Shown piece after piece: positions 31,797 through 42,466 of a stretch of 64,000 nt of DNA. The translations under genes were made by a program, and so were the position numbers. This stretch comes from Agapanthus africanus. Lineage: Eukaryota > Streptophyta > Magnoliopsida > Asparagales > Amaryllidaceae. Where the stretch lies: the NCBI GenBank assembly GCA_030015575.1, contig CM057346.1:114185899-114249898 (forward strand). The letters run 5' to 3'. The notes under the pieces were generated by a model. The model did not search any database, was not told the DNA's origin, and saw nothing but the letters and a program-made list of their open reading frames with translations. Position 1 is the first letter of the stretch, and each line of letters begins with the position of its first letter.

Positions 31797-33187
31797 ACTA
31801 ATGATGGCTTTCACATTGGCTTTTCCTTTTAGAGACTACTTAGCGTCCAATGGAAAGTATACATCAGATTTGTGGAGGTCAGGTTCTTCTATGACTTTCA
31901 AGAGTTTCAACTGATTCTGTAAATAACGCCCTAGTTGGGTGATACTTTTACCACTTCTCACTGCAGGTGCGCTCTCTAATATCCATTTTGAATGTAATAT
32001 TATAGATATTCATGCCTGTTTATGTCAAAATTACTTATATTGTCAATGTTTGATTATCTAGTTATTGGTGATGCGTCCATATCAGGGACAGAGGCCACTC
32101 CCGCTCCTCCAGGCATGTTCATATATCATATAGTGCATGTATATTGATTTAGAATACTATATCATAAATATACACACATTCCTTTTGCTCTTACTTAGAT
32201 AGTAATTTTTATTATTGTCTAGCTGTAGGTGGTGACAGTAGTTGACAATAAAATTTGTCATCCTAGAAACTATGATTTTTATATGCGCTCGCATGCGGGA
32301 ATGATTGTAAGTCTTGGACCTGTACAATAAATTCTTATTTGGTATTTGTTTGAAATCAAATTGAATCTATATAATTGATAAGTTTGTTATATTTGTATTT
32401 AGTTTGGAATTAACACAATATTTATTCACGCAACATGCACTTATGATCAACCAACTGCTCATGATATTTGTAGCCCAGCATAGAGATCACCACATCAACT
32501 TTTTTTATTGCCTCCACCAAGCTCTTGTGATCATGCATATCACCCTACATATATTCAACATATATATCATCAGGTCTTTCTAAAATCAATAACCTTTAAT
32601 TCAAAAAAAACAAACACACACACAGGGAGTGAATTAATGAAGAAAAGAGGGTCCACTTTTCGTTAGGTGTCGTCAAAAGTTTATATCCTCCATCAATTAT
32701 CAAGCTACCGAGGACGAAAAGCCACCTTTGTTAGTCGAGAGTCATGGTAATAGCCATGGAGATTGATTATAAAAGAAATAGAGAGAAAAAAATAGAAATT
32801 GTAGATAGTAGAATAGCACACTCATTTCAAAAATTGCACTTTGATCTTTATGTCTACCTTTTTTTAATTACCAATGTGTCTCGATTTTATTCGCAAAATA
32901 TCATTTTCTGTCCGGCGGCTGGCTGACTAAATTTCATACAACATAATAACTGCGCCGGGCTTGAAGTTTCACATTGCCCTCAACTTTAATCACCACTAAT
33001 TTATGGTTTCGCAACTTTGTAGTAATCCCGAAACATGATTTATTTTCTGCAAATGCTAGGAAATTTCACTCAAATTTTGCATCTTTACTCTATTTTTCAC
33101 AACGATTAATTTTTTATGTTTCACCACTTGGGTATTTGAGGAAACATCTTCTATTTTCTACCATTTGACTGAAATTGCATGTTTTTA
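31797..33187. other. CACTA interior, AT-rich, no gene recognised
   Basis: Contains a CA-rich simple stretch near 32612-32625 and several AT-rich blocks. No domain on either strand. It replaces the transposase body. Confidence 0.45.
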
Positions 33188-33874
33188 TTGAAAATAACAC
33201 AATTGCATAACCTTAAGAAAAACAACCACCCCGTTTTTAATAAATTTGGACGGGTAATTATCCCAAATTTTTTTAAAACAAAAGAAAAACAGCGACCTAT
33301 ATACAAAATGGGTAAATGTCGTGATCAATAAATTACTTACCATTTGCCGAGACATGTATTTTTGCAGCATCCATACATCCTTTTCCTCTTCTTCGATGCC
33401 GTATTCTCATTATCTTCGTCTAATCCATCTGAAACTGCAATTGAATTTAATTAAACCAAATAAAATCAAAAATTAAAATCAAACAGCAACAACGAAATCA
33501 ATGAAATTTATAGCCTACCAGAGTCTTCAAGAATATCCACATATGAATCCTAGGCCTTCTTCTTTTTCTTCAAAGATCTTTTAGAAGCAGAGAATTTTGT
33601 TTTCTGGCAAGTGCTTTGAAGCTAAACACCATATTGTCTTTGTATTTGAAAACCAAAAAATGCCCAGTTTGCAGATTATTGGCTACTGTAAATTCATGCC
33701 ACCCATCTCCACTCATGGAAGCAACTTTGTTCTCGATTTGAAGATCAACATGCCATATTTTGCCATTGTGGCTCACTAGGTTAGCCTTTTCTCTTCTCTT
33801 GACCATCTTACTAATCTACTTGGTAAATTTATTCAGAACCGGCTGCGAATCATTAAAAGACATGCATAAGAAAG
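33188..33874 (-). repeat. Left arm of 687 bp palindrome (B3 gene fragment)
   Basis: Exact-length inverted partner of 33937-34623, separated by 62 bp (33875-33936). Differences seen by eye are single substitutions (for example C/T near 33292 and A/T at the codon matching 34466), suggesting about 97-99% identity. It contains the B3 sequence on the - strand with its intron. Confidence 0.93.
33570..33806 (-). pseudogene. Captured B3 domain, left copy (inverted)
   Basis: - strand ORF of 78 codons starting MVKRREKANLVSHNGKIW. It differs from the right copy at few residues (A/D, Q/H, G/V, D/G, Q/K). Here the residues GH-F-LVFKYKDN are the more family-like (B3 consensus has G-D/H in that position), and the codon aligned with the right copy's TAA is AAA. 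So the left copy is closer to the source gene and the right copy has decayed more. Confidence 0.72.
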
Positions 33875-33936
33875 TTAATGCTTGCAAGAAGTTGAAACGT
33901 GCGTTCAACCCATGCATAAGAATGTATTTTAGCTTC

Positions 33937-34623
33937 CTTTCTTATGCATGTCTTTTAATGATTCGCAGCCGGTTCCGAATAAATTTACCAAGCAGATTAG
34001 CAAGATGGTCAAGAGAAGAGAAAAGGATAACCTAGTGAGCCACAATGGCAAAATATGGCATGTTGATCTTCACATCGAGAACAAAGTTGCTTCCATGAGT
34101 GGAGATGGGTGGCATGAATTTACAGTAGCCAATAATCTGCAAACTGTGCATTTTTTGGTTTTCAAATACAAAGGCAATATGGTGTTTAGCTTCAAAGCAC
34201 TTGCCAGAAAAAAAAATTCTCTGCTTCTAAAAGATCTTTGAAGAAAAAGAAGAAGGCCCAGGATTCATATATGGATATTCTTGAAGACTCTGGTAGGCTA
34301 TAAATTTCATTGATTTTGTTGTTGCTGTTTGATTTTAATTTTTGATTTTATTTGGTTTAATTAAATTTAATTGCAGATTCAGATGGATTAGACAAAGATA
34401 ATGAGAATATGGCATCGAAGAAGAGGAAAAGGATGTATGGATGCTGCAAAAATACATGTCTCGGCTAATGGTAAGTAATTTATTGATCACGACATTTACC
34501 CATTTTGTATATAGGTCACTGTTTTTCTTTTGTTTTAAAAAAATTTGGGATAATTACCCATCCAAATTCATTAAAAAAGGGGTGGTTGTTTTTCTTAAGG
34601 TTATGCAATTGTATTATTTTCAA
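33937..34623 (+). repeat. Right arm of 687 bp palindrome (B3 gene fragment)
   Basis: Inverted partner of 33188-33874. Inner edge CTTTCTTATGCATGTCTTTT, outer edge GGTTATGCAATTGTATTATT. Ends at 34623, where a different, GC-rich coding-like sequence begins. Confidence 0.93.
33948..34468 (+). pseudogene. Captured B3 DNA-binding domain gene fragment (right copy)
   Basis: Plant B3 domains bind DNA in the major groove; families include ARF, LAV, RAV and REM. The ORF 33948-34241 (97 codons) reads through a near-complete B3 fold: VPNKFTKQISK, then LVSHNGKIWHVDLHI, SGDGWHEFTVANNL, FLVFKYKGNMVFSFKAL. A shift in the A-run near 34211 would lead into a Lys-rich linker (KKKKKAQDSYMDILEDS). A GT-AG intron follows at 34293-34376, then an exon with a KKRKR nuclear-localisation-like stretch ending TAA at 34466-34468, with a splice donor at 34471. 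Retained introns show genomic, not cDNA, capture. The B3 lies alone, without a promoter of its own that I can see; REM-type by general look. Confidence 0.75.
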
Positions 34624-34624
34624 C

Positions 34625-34852
34625 CGCTACATCGGCTGCGGTTTCGCAGACAGCTCCTATAGCTCCACCGCCCGCTCAGACCCCCGCAGCCGCGGCTCCT
34701 CAAGCACTACCTCGACGGCGGCTACGCAGACCACATCGCCAGCTCCACAGGCCGCTCAGACTCCCGCACGCACCGAATTGCATGGTTTATTGACCGAGGA
34801 GCAGGCGCGCCAGATTCTATCGTTTATCAGAGGTGGAGCTGGACCGAGCTAG
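34625..34852 (+). pseudogene. C-terminal coding remnant next to CACTA right end
   Basis: In the frame ending TAG at 34850-34852 the text is Ala/Ser/Thr/Pro-rich (SSTTSTAATQTTSPAPQAAQ), then TELHGLLTEEQARQILSFIR and GGAGPS. Codon-like GC rise over AT-rich flanks. Position just before the subterminal repeats suggests the last exon of the element's own gene, but I do not recognise the family. In the annotated ORF its upstream part is simply palindrome arm. Confidence 0.4.
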
Positions 34853-35129
34853 GGTAGCTTTTTTATTCTTATTTTTTTGAAACATGTATTTATTTATATG
34901 ATACATATTGTACTATATTTTGAAACGATATTGATATTGATATTGGTTTATATTTATATCATATTCAGTTTTTGGGTTTCTTTGGTATATTATATGCGTG
35001 AGATGTGATTATGAATACTGCGATATATGTTGCGTGATGATTAATTTTATATTTGATTGATGTATATATTATTGTGCACAGGGCGGGAAAAAATCAGGCA
35101 GCCTTTTTTTAAAAAAAAATACAGATAAT

Positions 35130-35640
35130 GTGTACCTACGGATTAATCCGTAAGTACACATGTTGCCCCTACGGCTATATCCGTAGGGGCAAAATATCGG
35201 CAGTAACTGATATTTCCCCCCTGATCTCAGTATCAGGGGGGTTGGGAGTGCCCCTACGGATATGTCAGTAGGGGCCATTGCGTCGCCCCTACGGAGTTAT
35301 CCGTAGGGGCAAAATATTAGAAATCCTGATATTTTGCCCCTACGGATAAGTACCTACGCAGATATCTGTAGGGGATATTAAGTGGTCTACGGCTATCTCC
35401 GTAGGTACAGGTAATATATTTTTAAAAAACGTAAATAATATAACTTTTTTTTACCCTACGGCCTACTCCGTAAGTGAAACTGGCCCTACACAGAACTCCG
35501 TAGGGGCAAGTTTTTGCCCGTAGGGACAAGTTCAAGGCTTCAACTTGCACCTGCGGCCTTTACACCTACGGGGTATTTTTTCGCCCCTACGCACATCTCC
35601 GTAGGGGCAGTGGTTTTCCCCTACCGACAAATCCGTAGGG
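35130..35640. repeat. CACTA right subterminal repeats
   Basis: About ten units of TTGCCCCTACGG...TCCGTAGGGGCAAAA, most of them palindromic. Denser than at the left end. Includes the only ORF-free stretch rich in CCTAC/GTAGG. Confidence 0.85.
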
Positions 35641-35662
35641 GTAACCCTTATTTGTAGTAGTG
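35633..35662. repeat. CACTA right terminal inverted repeat
   Basis: Complement reads CACTACTACAAATAAGGGTT then ACCCCTACGG. Followed by GAT. Confidence 0.9.
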
Positions 35663-37205
35663 GATAATGATCAATGAAAATGAGAACTTGACATGACCAC
35701 AAGCATGGCATGAAAAATATCTCATCAAAATTTCTAGGTCACAAAATATCTCACAAAAATATCTAAATCAAATAGTTAAACCAAGTCAAGTGGTCAAGCC
35801 AAGGCAAAAGGTCAAATAATGTCAAGTAATCAAAACTAGCAGCCATGCCTCAATTATCATTTACAAAAATAACAAATACTTTCCTCCACCTCATAATTGT
35901 TTTAATCAAGTAAATGGTCAAAACCCTAATGAGGTGTCTCCTTCTGTGCTCCTCTCATCCGTATATACATACCTGTATTCGTGTTCCGAGAAACATGAAT
36001 ACAAAGAGACGAAACTAATCCATCAATATAATACTAGGATCTGGTTTAAACCAAAGCCCACTAGTATTATCCATCCGAACATCATATACGCACAAGTGTA
36101 CTTAAGTGATTGAAGCCCTGCCGTAAAACCATACGGCATCTGCACTTTTTGCCTAGTACATGGAAATTCTCTATGTGGGACTCTAAAGACTTGACACTAC
36201 GCTGACAGTGGGTTTAACCACAGGCCGCAAGCGGTACTAGCTGCACGTAACGGTTCTTAGGTAGATGCCGATGAGGAAAACCCATCCGAACTCCTACTGA
36301 AGCTGAATGTGACAATCTCTGTATAGTCCGATCTGTTCGTCTAAGAGTATCGCATATCGGGCCTAGAGGGGCGGTAATCGTCAGACCCCTAATAGTGCAA
36401 TAAATCGTGTTGGAGAGTAGCCCAATACACCCTGAGAAACTACTGGAATACCTACCAGTAAATCTCGCTTGCCTAGGTCAAGGACTTTGTGTGATGGCCA
36501 TCCGAACACAACGCGATATCAACCCCCAATACCGAGTGAGACGAATCCTATCTAACAGCCACTGCCTCCAAGTGCTTCGGGACATTACCCAACTACTAAC
36601 TATTTGCACGACTCCTTTGAGCCATGGTAGGGTAGTAATCAAAGTACAGTGGGAATACACTCAAGGCGAAGTAGCAGTGTCAAGTCGACGGACTAAGCTG
36701 TACTCATGTCACCTGGGAACCGCTACCCGACGACAGGTATAATACCCACCAACAGTTCCTGACGAGTCCTGTCCAGTGCACTCATAACCTAATGAGCACC
36801 TGGATACTATCTCCAATACGACTTACTGATGGCTATGGGACAGGCTATCTCCCCTGCTGGGATGAGAAGCCTATACACTAGTCTCTTGTGGAGTATGGAT
36901 GCCCCGTCTCGATAATACTATAACTAGAGACCTGTATAGGATGTGCTTATAGATTACCCAGCCCCCGCTAGTGTGACTGCCATCACAACGCTGGTAATCA
37001 ACCAATGATCCTAATGGCTCTACCAATATGTATAAGCGATATGCTAAAAGAAACACATGCACATATTGAGGTAGAAACAAACCATGTAGCATACTACCAT
37101 TTTGAGCAAGACTGTTACTATATCCGTGTATATCCCAAGCTCCCTTTAAGTAATATACAATTCAGTATGATACAATAACGGCCTCTAGGGCATATATCGC
37201 TAACA

Positions 37206-37905
37206 ATCTCCCACTTGCACTAAGGCCATATACTAGCATATCATAGACCGAAGGTCTCGAATAGCCTTTCGAACACACTCTGAAGGATGGCCGCTGTGAG
37301 TGGATCTACAGTGTTGTTCTCCATATCTACTCTCCTCACCTCGATCTCTTGGGGATCAACGATCTTCCTGATCAAGTGGTACCGCATCAAGATATGTCTG
37401 GATCTCTGATGGGACCTGAGTTCTCCCTAAAGTTATAGCGCCGTATGTTGTCACGATACTAAAGTATTGGACCAACAAATGGAAGGGACCACCTGAAGTT
37501 CAATTAAGAATTTCAATATCCAGACTGCCTCTTTTGCGGCGTCTCATTCAGCGAACTACTCCATTTCCAACGTCGACTTTGCAACGGTGTCCTTCTTAGA
37601 TCTCTTCCAAAAGACCACCTCTCCACTGAGGGTAAAGCCATAACCTGACATGGACTTGGAGTCATTCTTATCACTCTGGAAGATGGAGTTAGCAAAGGCC
37701 TCGATCTGGAGGTCCTTTTCCGCCATACACCAAGAACATCTCCTTAGTCCTTCTTAGGTACTTGAGAATGTTCTTTACTGCTTCCCAGTGCTTCACCCCT
37801 AAGTTTGACTGATACCGTCTTACCACGCTCAGTGTGTAAGCTAAATCTGGTCTGGTACACAACATTGCATACATTATAGAGCCTACCGCAGAAGCGTAGG
37901 GTATA
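37206..37905 (-). pseudogene. Copia RNase H / RT C-terminal remnant
   Basis: Starts with the PPT (GCAAGTGGGAGAT on the - strand, 37206-37218). - strand coding pieces follow: an SDKNDSKSMSGYGF-like stretch near 37650, and MYAMLCTRPDLAYTLSVVRRYQSN ... KNILKYLRRTKEMFLVYGG (37689-37874). These match 56070-56795 closely by eye. Frameshifts separate the parts. The fragment ends abruptly at about 37905, where PMD-like sequence follows, so the 5' three-quarters of this copia element was lost. Confidence 0.75.
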
Positions 37906-37929
37906 ACTAATACCGGCGTACTGCAGAAG

Positions 37930-39817
37930 CGTAGACTTGAAAATGTTCTTTATCGCTTCTCATTTCTTTCTTAACCTCCGGACTGCGATAAGGGTGCTAG
38001 ATTATGAGTTTCCTTTGAAACCGCGATCCATTGTTCCCCCTTCTATGCTGCCGATAGACCCTTCTATGGCTTCTGAACCTCGAACGACTCAAGCTGCTGG
38101 TAACGTTTCACTCTTTACCGTAGCGCCTGAGCCGGTAACTCGATTATGTCAAGAAAGTGTACTTGGGTCTAAGGAAAAAGGAGCCTAAAAGGAGAAAATG
38201 AGCTTTGATGAGTACCGCTCCAAAACCGTGGAAGAAGAAGAAGACGTCTGCGATAAACGATATATTGCGTTCGAACGAGATCTTTCCATCGTCCTAGTCA
38301 GGGAAGGTCATCAATAGTATACTTCTAATGATGAACTTTTTGAACAGGGATTTCCTGATGATGTGCCTGCACCGCCTATTTTTAGGAAAACTCCCAAAGT
38401 GGCTTTGCCTGATGGGGATTTCGATCCAGATGATGACATCCCTCTATCGATCAGTGAGCTATCTTTGTGAATGGCTCGCGAAGAATAGAAGCTTCATGCT
38501 TTTCATAGGACAAGTATAATTTTTTACTTCTTGTATTCGTTTTGAATAAGGTTATTTGTATCTTGACATATTTTCTTTCTGTGGCAGATTCTTCCGCCAT
38601 TGGTGCAAGCTCTCGTAGAACACAGGCCCAAGATGCTCATATAGAGAACGTTCCTCCTCCTACAATTGCCATGAAATCTTCAGAGCTGCTAGCCGTGGGT
38701 CAGACTTCTTCTACACCGCCGTGAGATATAGTGCTGAAGCGAATGACGGTGTCTGCTTCAGCAACTTCCATAGTAGACTCTGACCCAGACGCTGAAGTTA
38801 GTTTATCGGTCGCCTTCCGTAAATCTGCATGGGTAGCTCATGAGGAAAGAGAGCGTCTTTCTCACAAGAAGGCGGAGCACCTTGTTCGTAAAGAAATAGA
38901 GCGTCTTGCTCATGAGGAGTCAGAATGTGAAACGACAGAAAATGAGGCGACAATACCTGAAAATTCTGGAACGGAGAGTCATGATCCTGCCATCGATGTT
39001 CTCGAGCATATGGATCTTGCTTCAAGTATCGCTGTTCTTTTAAGAGGATTTCAAGTATTGATTGGTGATGCCACTGTAGCGACGACAGCCCTCGTTTTTT
39101 GAGGTGAGGGTGCAGATCTTGATTCTGTCTCCTATGTTGTGATGGAGACCGATGAAAATGACAATGTCGAGACGGGTGTTGAGTTTAGCAGCATTTAGGA
39201 AACAATTGTGGTTCTTTCCTTGCCGACTCTTGAAGGGTCCACTGGTTTGTTGCATTGCATCAGTTTTTATATTTACTTTATCCTCGTTAAAAGAATTCCC
39301 TAACGCTTTCTTTGTTTCAGGCATGGATATGATGGCTACCCCATAGGCTGCCATGTCCCTGATCACCGTCCCAATATATTTCATAACTTTCAAACCGGGG
39401 TGTCCTCTTCAGCCGCCGCTTTAGCCGTTGTCACTCCTCCCTCCTTTTTCGAGCTCCCTCAGGTCTCACCAAGCATGATGATGGAAGGTAATTTTTCTTT
39501 TGATTTCACCGTCTTTTGATCTCAAAGTTGATCTAACTCTTATGTTATTTGTTTGGTGTTATAGAGATGAGACTTCTGGCATCTCACATGCTATTGCAGC
39601 CCGTTGGAGTTTTTCTGGGAAGGCTGAGCCTTGGCTTAGCCATACATTTGGCACCCGAATTAAAGCTTGCTACTCGATCCAGCATTAGTAAGTATTTCTC
39701 TCGTTTCCTTACTCCTTTTTCAGAGCAATACTCAAATAACGGTTACTTTCAACTTGGTATTTCACACGCGCATGCCCTTGAGTTTGAAAGAACGGTTTTT
39801 GTCGAAAATAGAAGCAT
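37930..39817 (+). pseudogene. C-terminal part of the PMD-like gene, with introns
   Basis: Coding-like stretches: PLKPRSIVPPSMLPIDPSMA (about 38010), MSFDEYRSKTVEEEED...RYIAFERDLSIVLVREGHQ (stop) then FPDDVPAPPIFRKTPKVALP to TGA at about 38468, and a third stretch SSAIGASSRRTQAQDAHIEN ... VDSDPDAEVSL ... HEERERLSHKKAEHLVRKEI (38590-39100). Stretches are separated by AT-rich segments with plausible acceptors (TTTCTGTGGCAG at 38587, TTTGTTTCAG at 39320). Acidic and Glu/Lys coiled-coil composition fits the region after a PMD in element-associated proteins. Linked to 27480-28000 by order and orientation only. Confidence 0.4.
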
Positions 39818-41465
39818 GTGAGTTACGTATCATTTTAAAATATTTATAACCGCAATTACACGGCATGTTGTAGCTGGCTGGCAAATACGGGTCAATCCAC
39901 AGGGAATTATCGATTAGAAGTTGGTGTCGCAAGTTCAAAAAGAGAAGAGTGGTTTTTAGTTTGTTGTCACAAATTAGAAAAACGAAGTATAACACAAGGT
40001 GAAGGCGGTCGTGGCTCCAGTTCAGACGACGAATCATGGAGGGATCTTTGACTCTCTCTTGATCATGTGTGTGTTCCCTAGCTTATCAAGGCAGTTGCGA
40101 AGCATAAACTATCAAAATGATGAACTCATACGCGAGCAGTAAAACAAATCTGTATTGTTCTCACTTATTGTTTGTATTTCCAAACATGTCATATCGAAGC
40201 AAGTAACTAAGGATCATAAGTCATACAACACTAAGAAACAATCCAATTAGCATAAGAGAAGCAAAGTTAGCATTAAACTTGGTAAGCATGAGATTGATAG
40301 TGTAGGGTATATGTTTAGTGAAAGGTGTCATATAACATCAAGCAAAATACCCTATCTAAACACTTAGCAATCTTAACACTAGTCTTGAATCTAATCTTAA
40401 CATTGTAAAATGGCGATAATGAAAGAATATGGCATGTGCTAAACATTACCAAGTAACCATCAAAAGAAACATACCATGTCAAACAAATAACATTTACAAT
40501 CTTAAACTTACAATCACTTTTAAGCTCTTCAAACAATAACAAGAGAATGGAGGATGGCTAAGCTATTCATCTCAATCCTCACCATCACCATAGTCCAATA
40601 ATTACTACTCAAACGTCATCACAAAATAGAAAAGAAACACAAGAGGAAGAAACATAAAGAACAAGAAAGTTAAGCAAAGAAGTTAGAACAAAAGAGTGCA
40701 AATGTTATTCAAAAAATAGATGGAATTAAGTTACAAGTTTAGATAACATTCTCAACATCCTTAATGGATCTCTCAAATGAGAGCTCAAAAGAGAGAAGAA
40801 GAGGAAATTATCATGAAGTATACACACACTTTCTCACTGAAAATCCAATACAAAGCTTAACCAGTGAAATGATATATATAAGGTTTAACCAAAAAAAAAG
40901 TGAACCCAGAGGCTTGACTTGACTAATGTGGGGACATAGAAGGAGAACGAGGCCCTAAGGACAAGGCCAGATCGCCATAGGAAGCCAGATAGATTATTTG
41001 TTCGGCCCACTTTGTGGTGGTGGGTCCCATCTTCCTCCAGTGGTCATCTGAGCTCCAAATTGGATTTTTAGTATTTTTATTTTCTTTCAATAAACTATTA
41101 GTTGTATTCTGGAGTTTTAAAGTTAAAGGATTGTCACATCACCAATCAACAAGAGCATCATATCATCACTTTATCTCATGATCCACTTGCACAACACAAT
41201 GTGTGTGTTGCCCACTTAGTGCCTACTTGCATATCATGGCTGCCCCTTGTGCCCACTTGCAATTTCAAGTGCACCCACTAGGATTTTAATTTTGCACAAC
41301 ATTTTTTTGTTACAAAACTTGGATTTTGAAAGAAATTCTGTCCCATTGCAATTTTGATCACATTTGTCATATCCGTGCATGTTTGTGCATGTTTTAAGTG
41401 ATATTACCCTAAGTACCTATAGCCTATACTTAATGAGCAGACCCAGATTAATAGCACTTGATTAT
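39818..41465 (-). repeat. Athila-like LTR (probable solo LTR), right edge uncertain
   Basis: The left edge TGTGAGTTACGTATC...ATTTATAACCGCAATTACACGG...GTAGCTGGCTGG...ATACGGGTC parallels the left edge of the solo LTR at 50789 and, inverted, the U5 end of the Athila LTR at 60415. So it is an Athila-type LTR on the - strand. A TATATATAAGG run at 40873 could be its core promoter. I found no convincing right terminus or target duplication. Confidence 0.55.
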
Positions 41466-41599
41466 TAACAAAATGTTATAGAATGAGCGGTAATAAATTC
41501 AGTTTATCACGATGAACACAACTATAGTTTTGCAAATTGAAGGAGGCGAGGACATGGCTGAGCCCTCTGAACTTCCCGATTTGCCGCTTACAACCATAG

Positions 41600-42466
41600 T
41601 GTAAGTCGATATCGCAAACTCCACAGGGTTTGTAGAGAGGAGAAATTAACAAAAAAATAATTTTATTGCAAGCAGCATCCACTAAACTTCCAAGATCGAC
41701 CATAAGCCCTAACTAGCTAAACTAACAAAGGTTCTAATTTACTATGAAGTGATTAATACCTTTGTGTTCAAGTCCATCGGGTCTTCTTATCTTCTTCTTG
41801 AGCTCCTCGTTGGTATAGATCGAGCTTGACTGTCAGCCTCCTCATGTCGAAAAAGATCCACCCAAGAATCTATAGTTCAAGCTCTAACCTCAAGAATGAG
41901 GTAACTAAAATACCTAGTTTGCAAATCTATGCAGCTCAGGAGATGTAGAGAATGTTTATTGGATTAATTTATCTCAATAACCCTAGGTTTCTTAACTCAT
42001 GAGAGTGTTTAGGGTTGAAGGAAGAAGACGAGAGCAAAGGTGGAAAGAGGGTGTCAAGTGAAGAATTGAGTTGAAGAATAACTAAGTGTTGATAATATCT
42101 AGCATATCATTTATCATAAAAATAATGTGACATGCTTCAATAGTTATCCAAATGAGTGAGCCATCTAATAGAGCCAGCTTCAACCATGCCTAAAAAAACA
42201 CTTCATACCTCCACCTCTTTATCCATTTAAATAAAATGTATTTATAAAAAATGAGGCGTCTTCTTCTAGAACCACTCTTATGAAAATACAAGAATACCCC
42301 TCACCATAAATACATACCTATATTCGTACTATGAATACCAAGAGATGAAAATAATCCAATATTACAATACTAGAATGCGCCTTAATCATAAGCCCACTAA
42401 TATTATCCGTCCAATCAAATATACATGTAGCTAGTACACGAATATGATCGAAACCCTGTTCTCCGC
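41600..42466 (-). repeat. Truncated copia LTR
   Basis: Starts TGTAAGTCGATATCGCAAAC...GTAGAGAGGAGAAATTAAC, the same left edge as 28001 and 54035. Follows the family for about 850 bp and is then replaced at 42467 by the end of a - strand Tat LTR. Its U3/R part to the right is missing. Confidence 0.7.

Larger units (their letters stand above)
28501..35662 (+). mobile_element. CACTA (En/Spm-type) DNA transposon, non-autonomous, carrying a captured B3 gene fragment
   Basis: 7162 bp. Starts CACTACTATAATAGGGGGTT and ends with the inverted form of CACTACTACAAATAAGGGTT. It is flanked by the 3 bp target duplication GAT (28498-28500, 35663-35665), which is the CACTA rule. It is inserted in a copia LTR whose sequence continues on both sides. 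Contents: subterminal repeats, a GC-rich first exon with splice donor, a G-rich minisatellite, a transposase N-terminal remnant (31551), foreign fragments (31006, 31181), the B3 palindrome (33188-34623) and a C-terminal ORF end (34625-34852). The catalytic body of the transposase is absent, so it would need help in trans. Confidence 0.93.
28001..37205 (-). repeat. Copia LTR interrupted by a CACTA transposon
   Basis: TGTAAGTCAATG at 28001 and GCTAACA at 37205, adjoining a PPT. LTR sequence occupies 28001-28500 and 35666-37205 (about 2040 bp once the CACTA element and one GAT are removed). It is the same family as 41600, 46100, 48498 and 54035. It is the 3' LTR of a - strand element whose remaining internal part is 37206-37905; its 5' half is missing. 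Landmarks: GCAGGGAGGCGGAAATTGCA near the left end and CTCTAAAGACTTGACACTACGC at 36180. Confidence 0.85.

Noticed and set aside
33185..34662. Foldback transposon
   Set aside because: The arms hold an exon-intron B3 gene fragment and lie inside a complete CACTA element; no separate target duplication is visible around them.
37906..37960. Second copy of a copia RNase H phrase (CTTGAAAATGTTCTTTATCGCTTC)
   Set aside because: Resembles the text at about 37763 for some 25 bases only and then diverges; could be chance or a repair patch, not enough to call a duplication.
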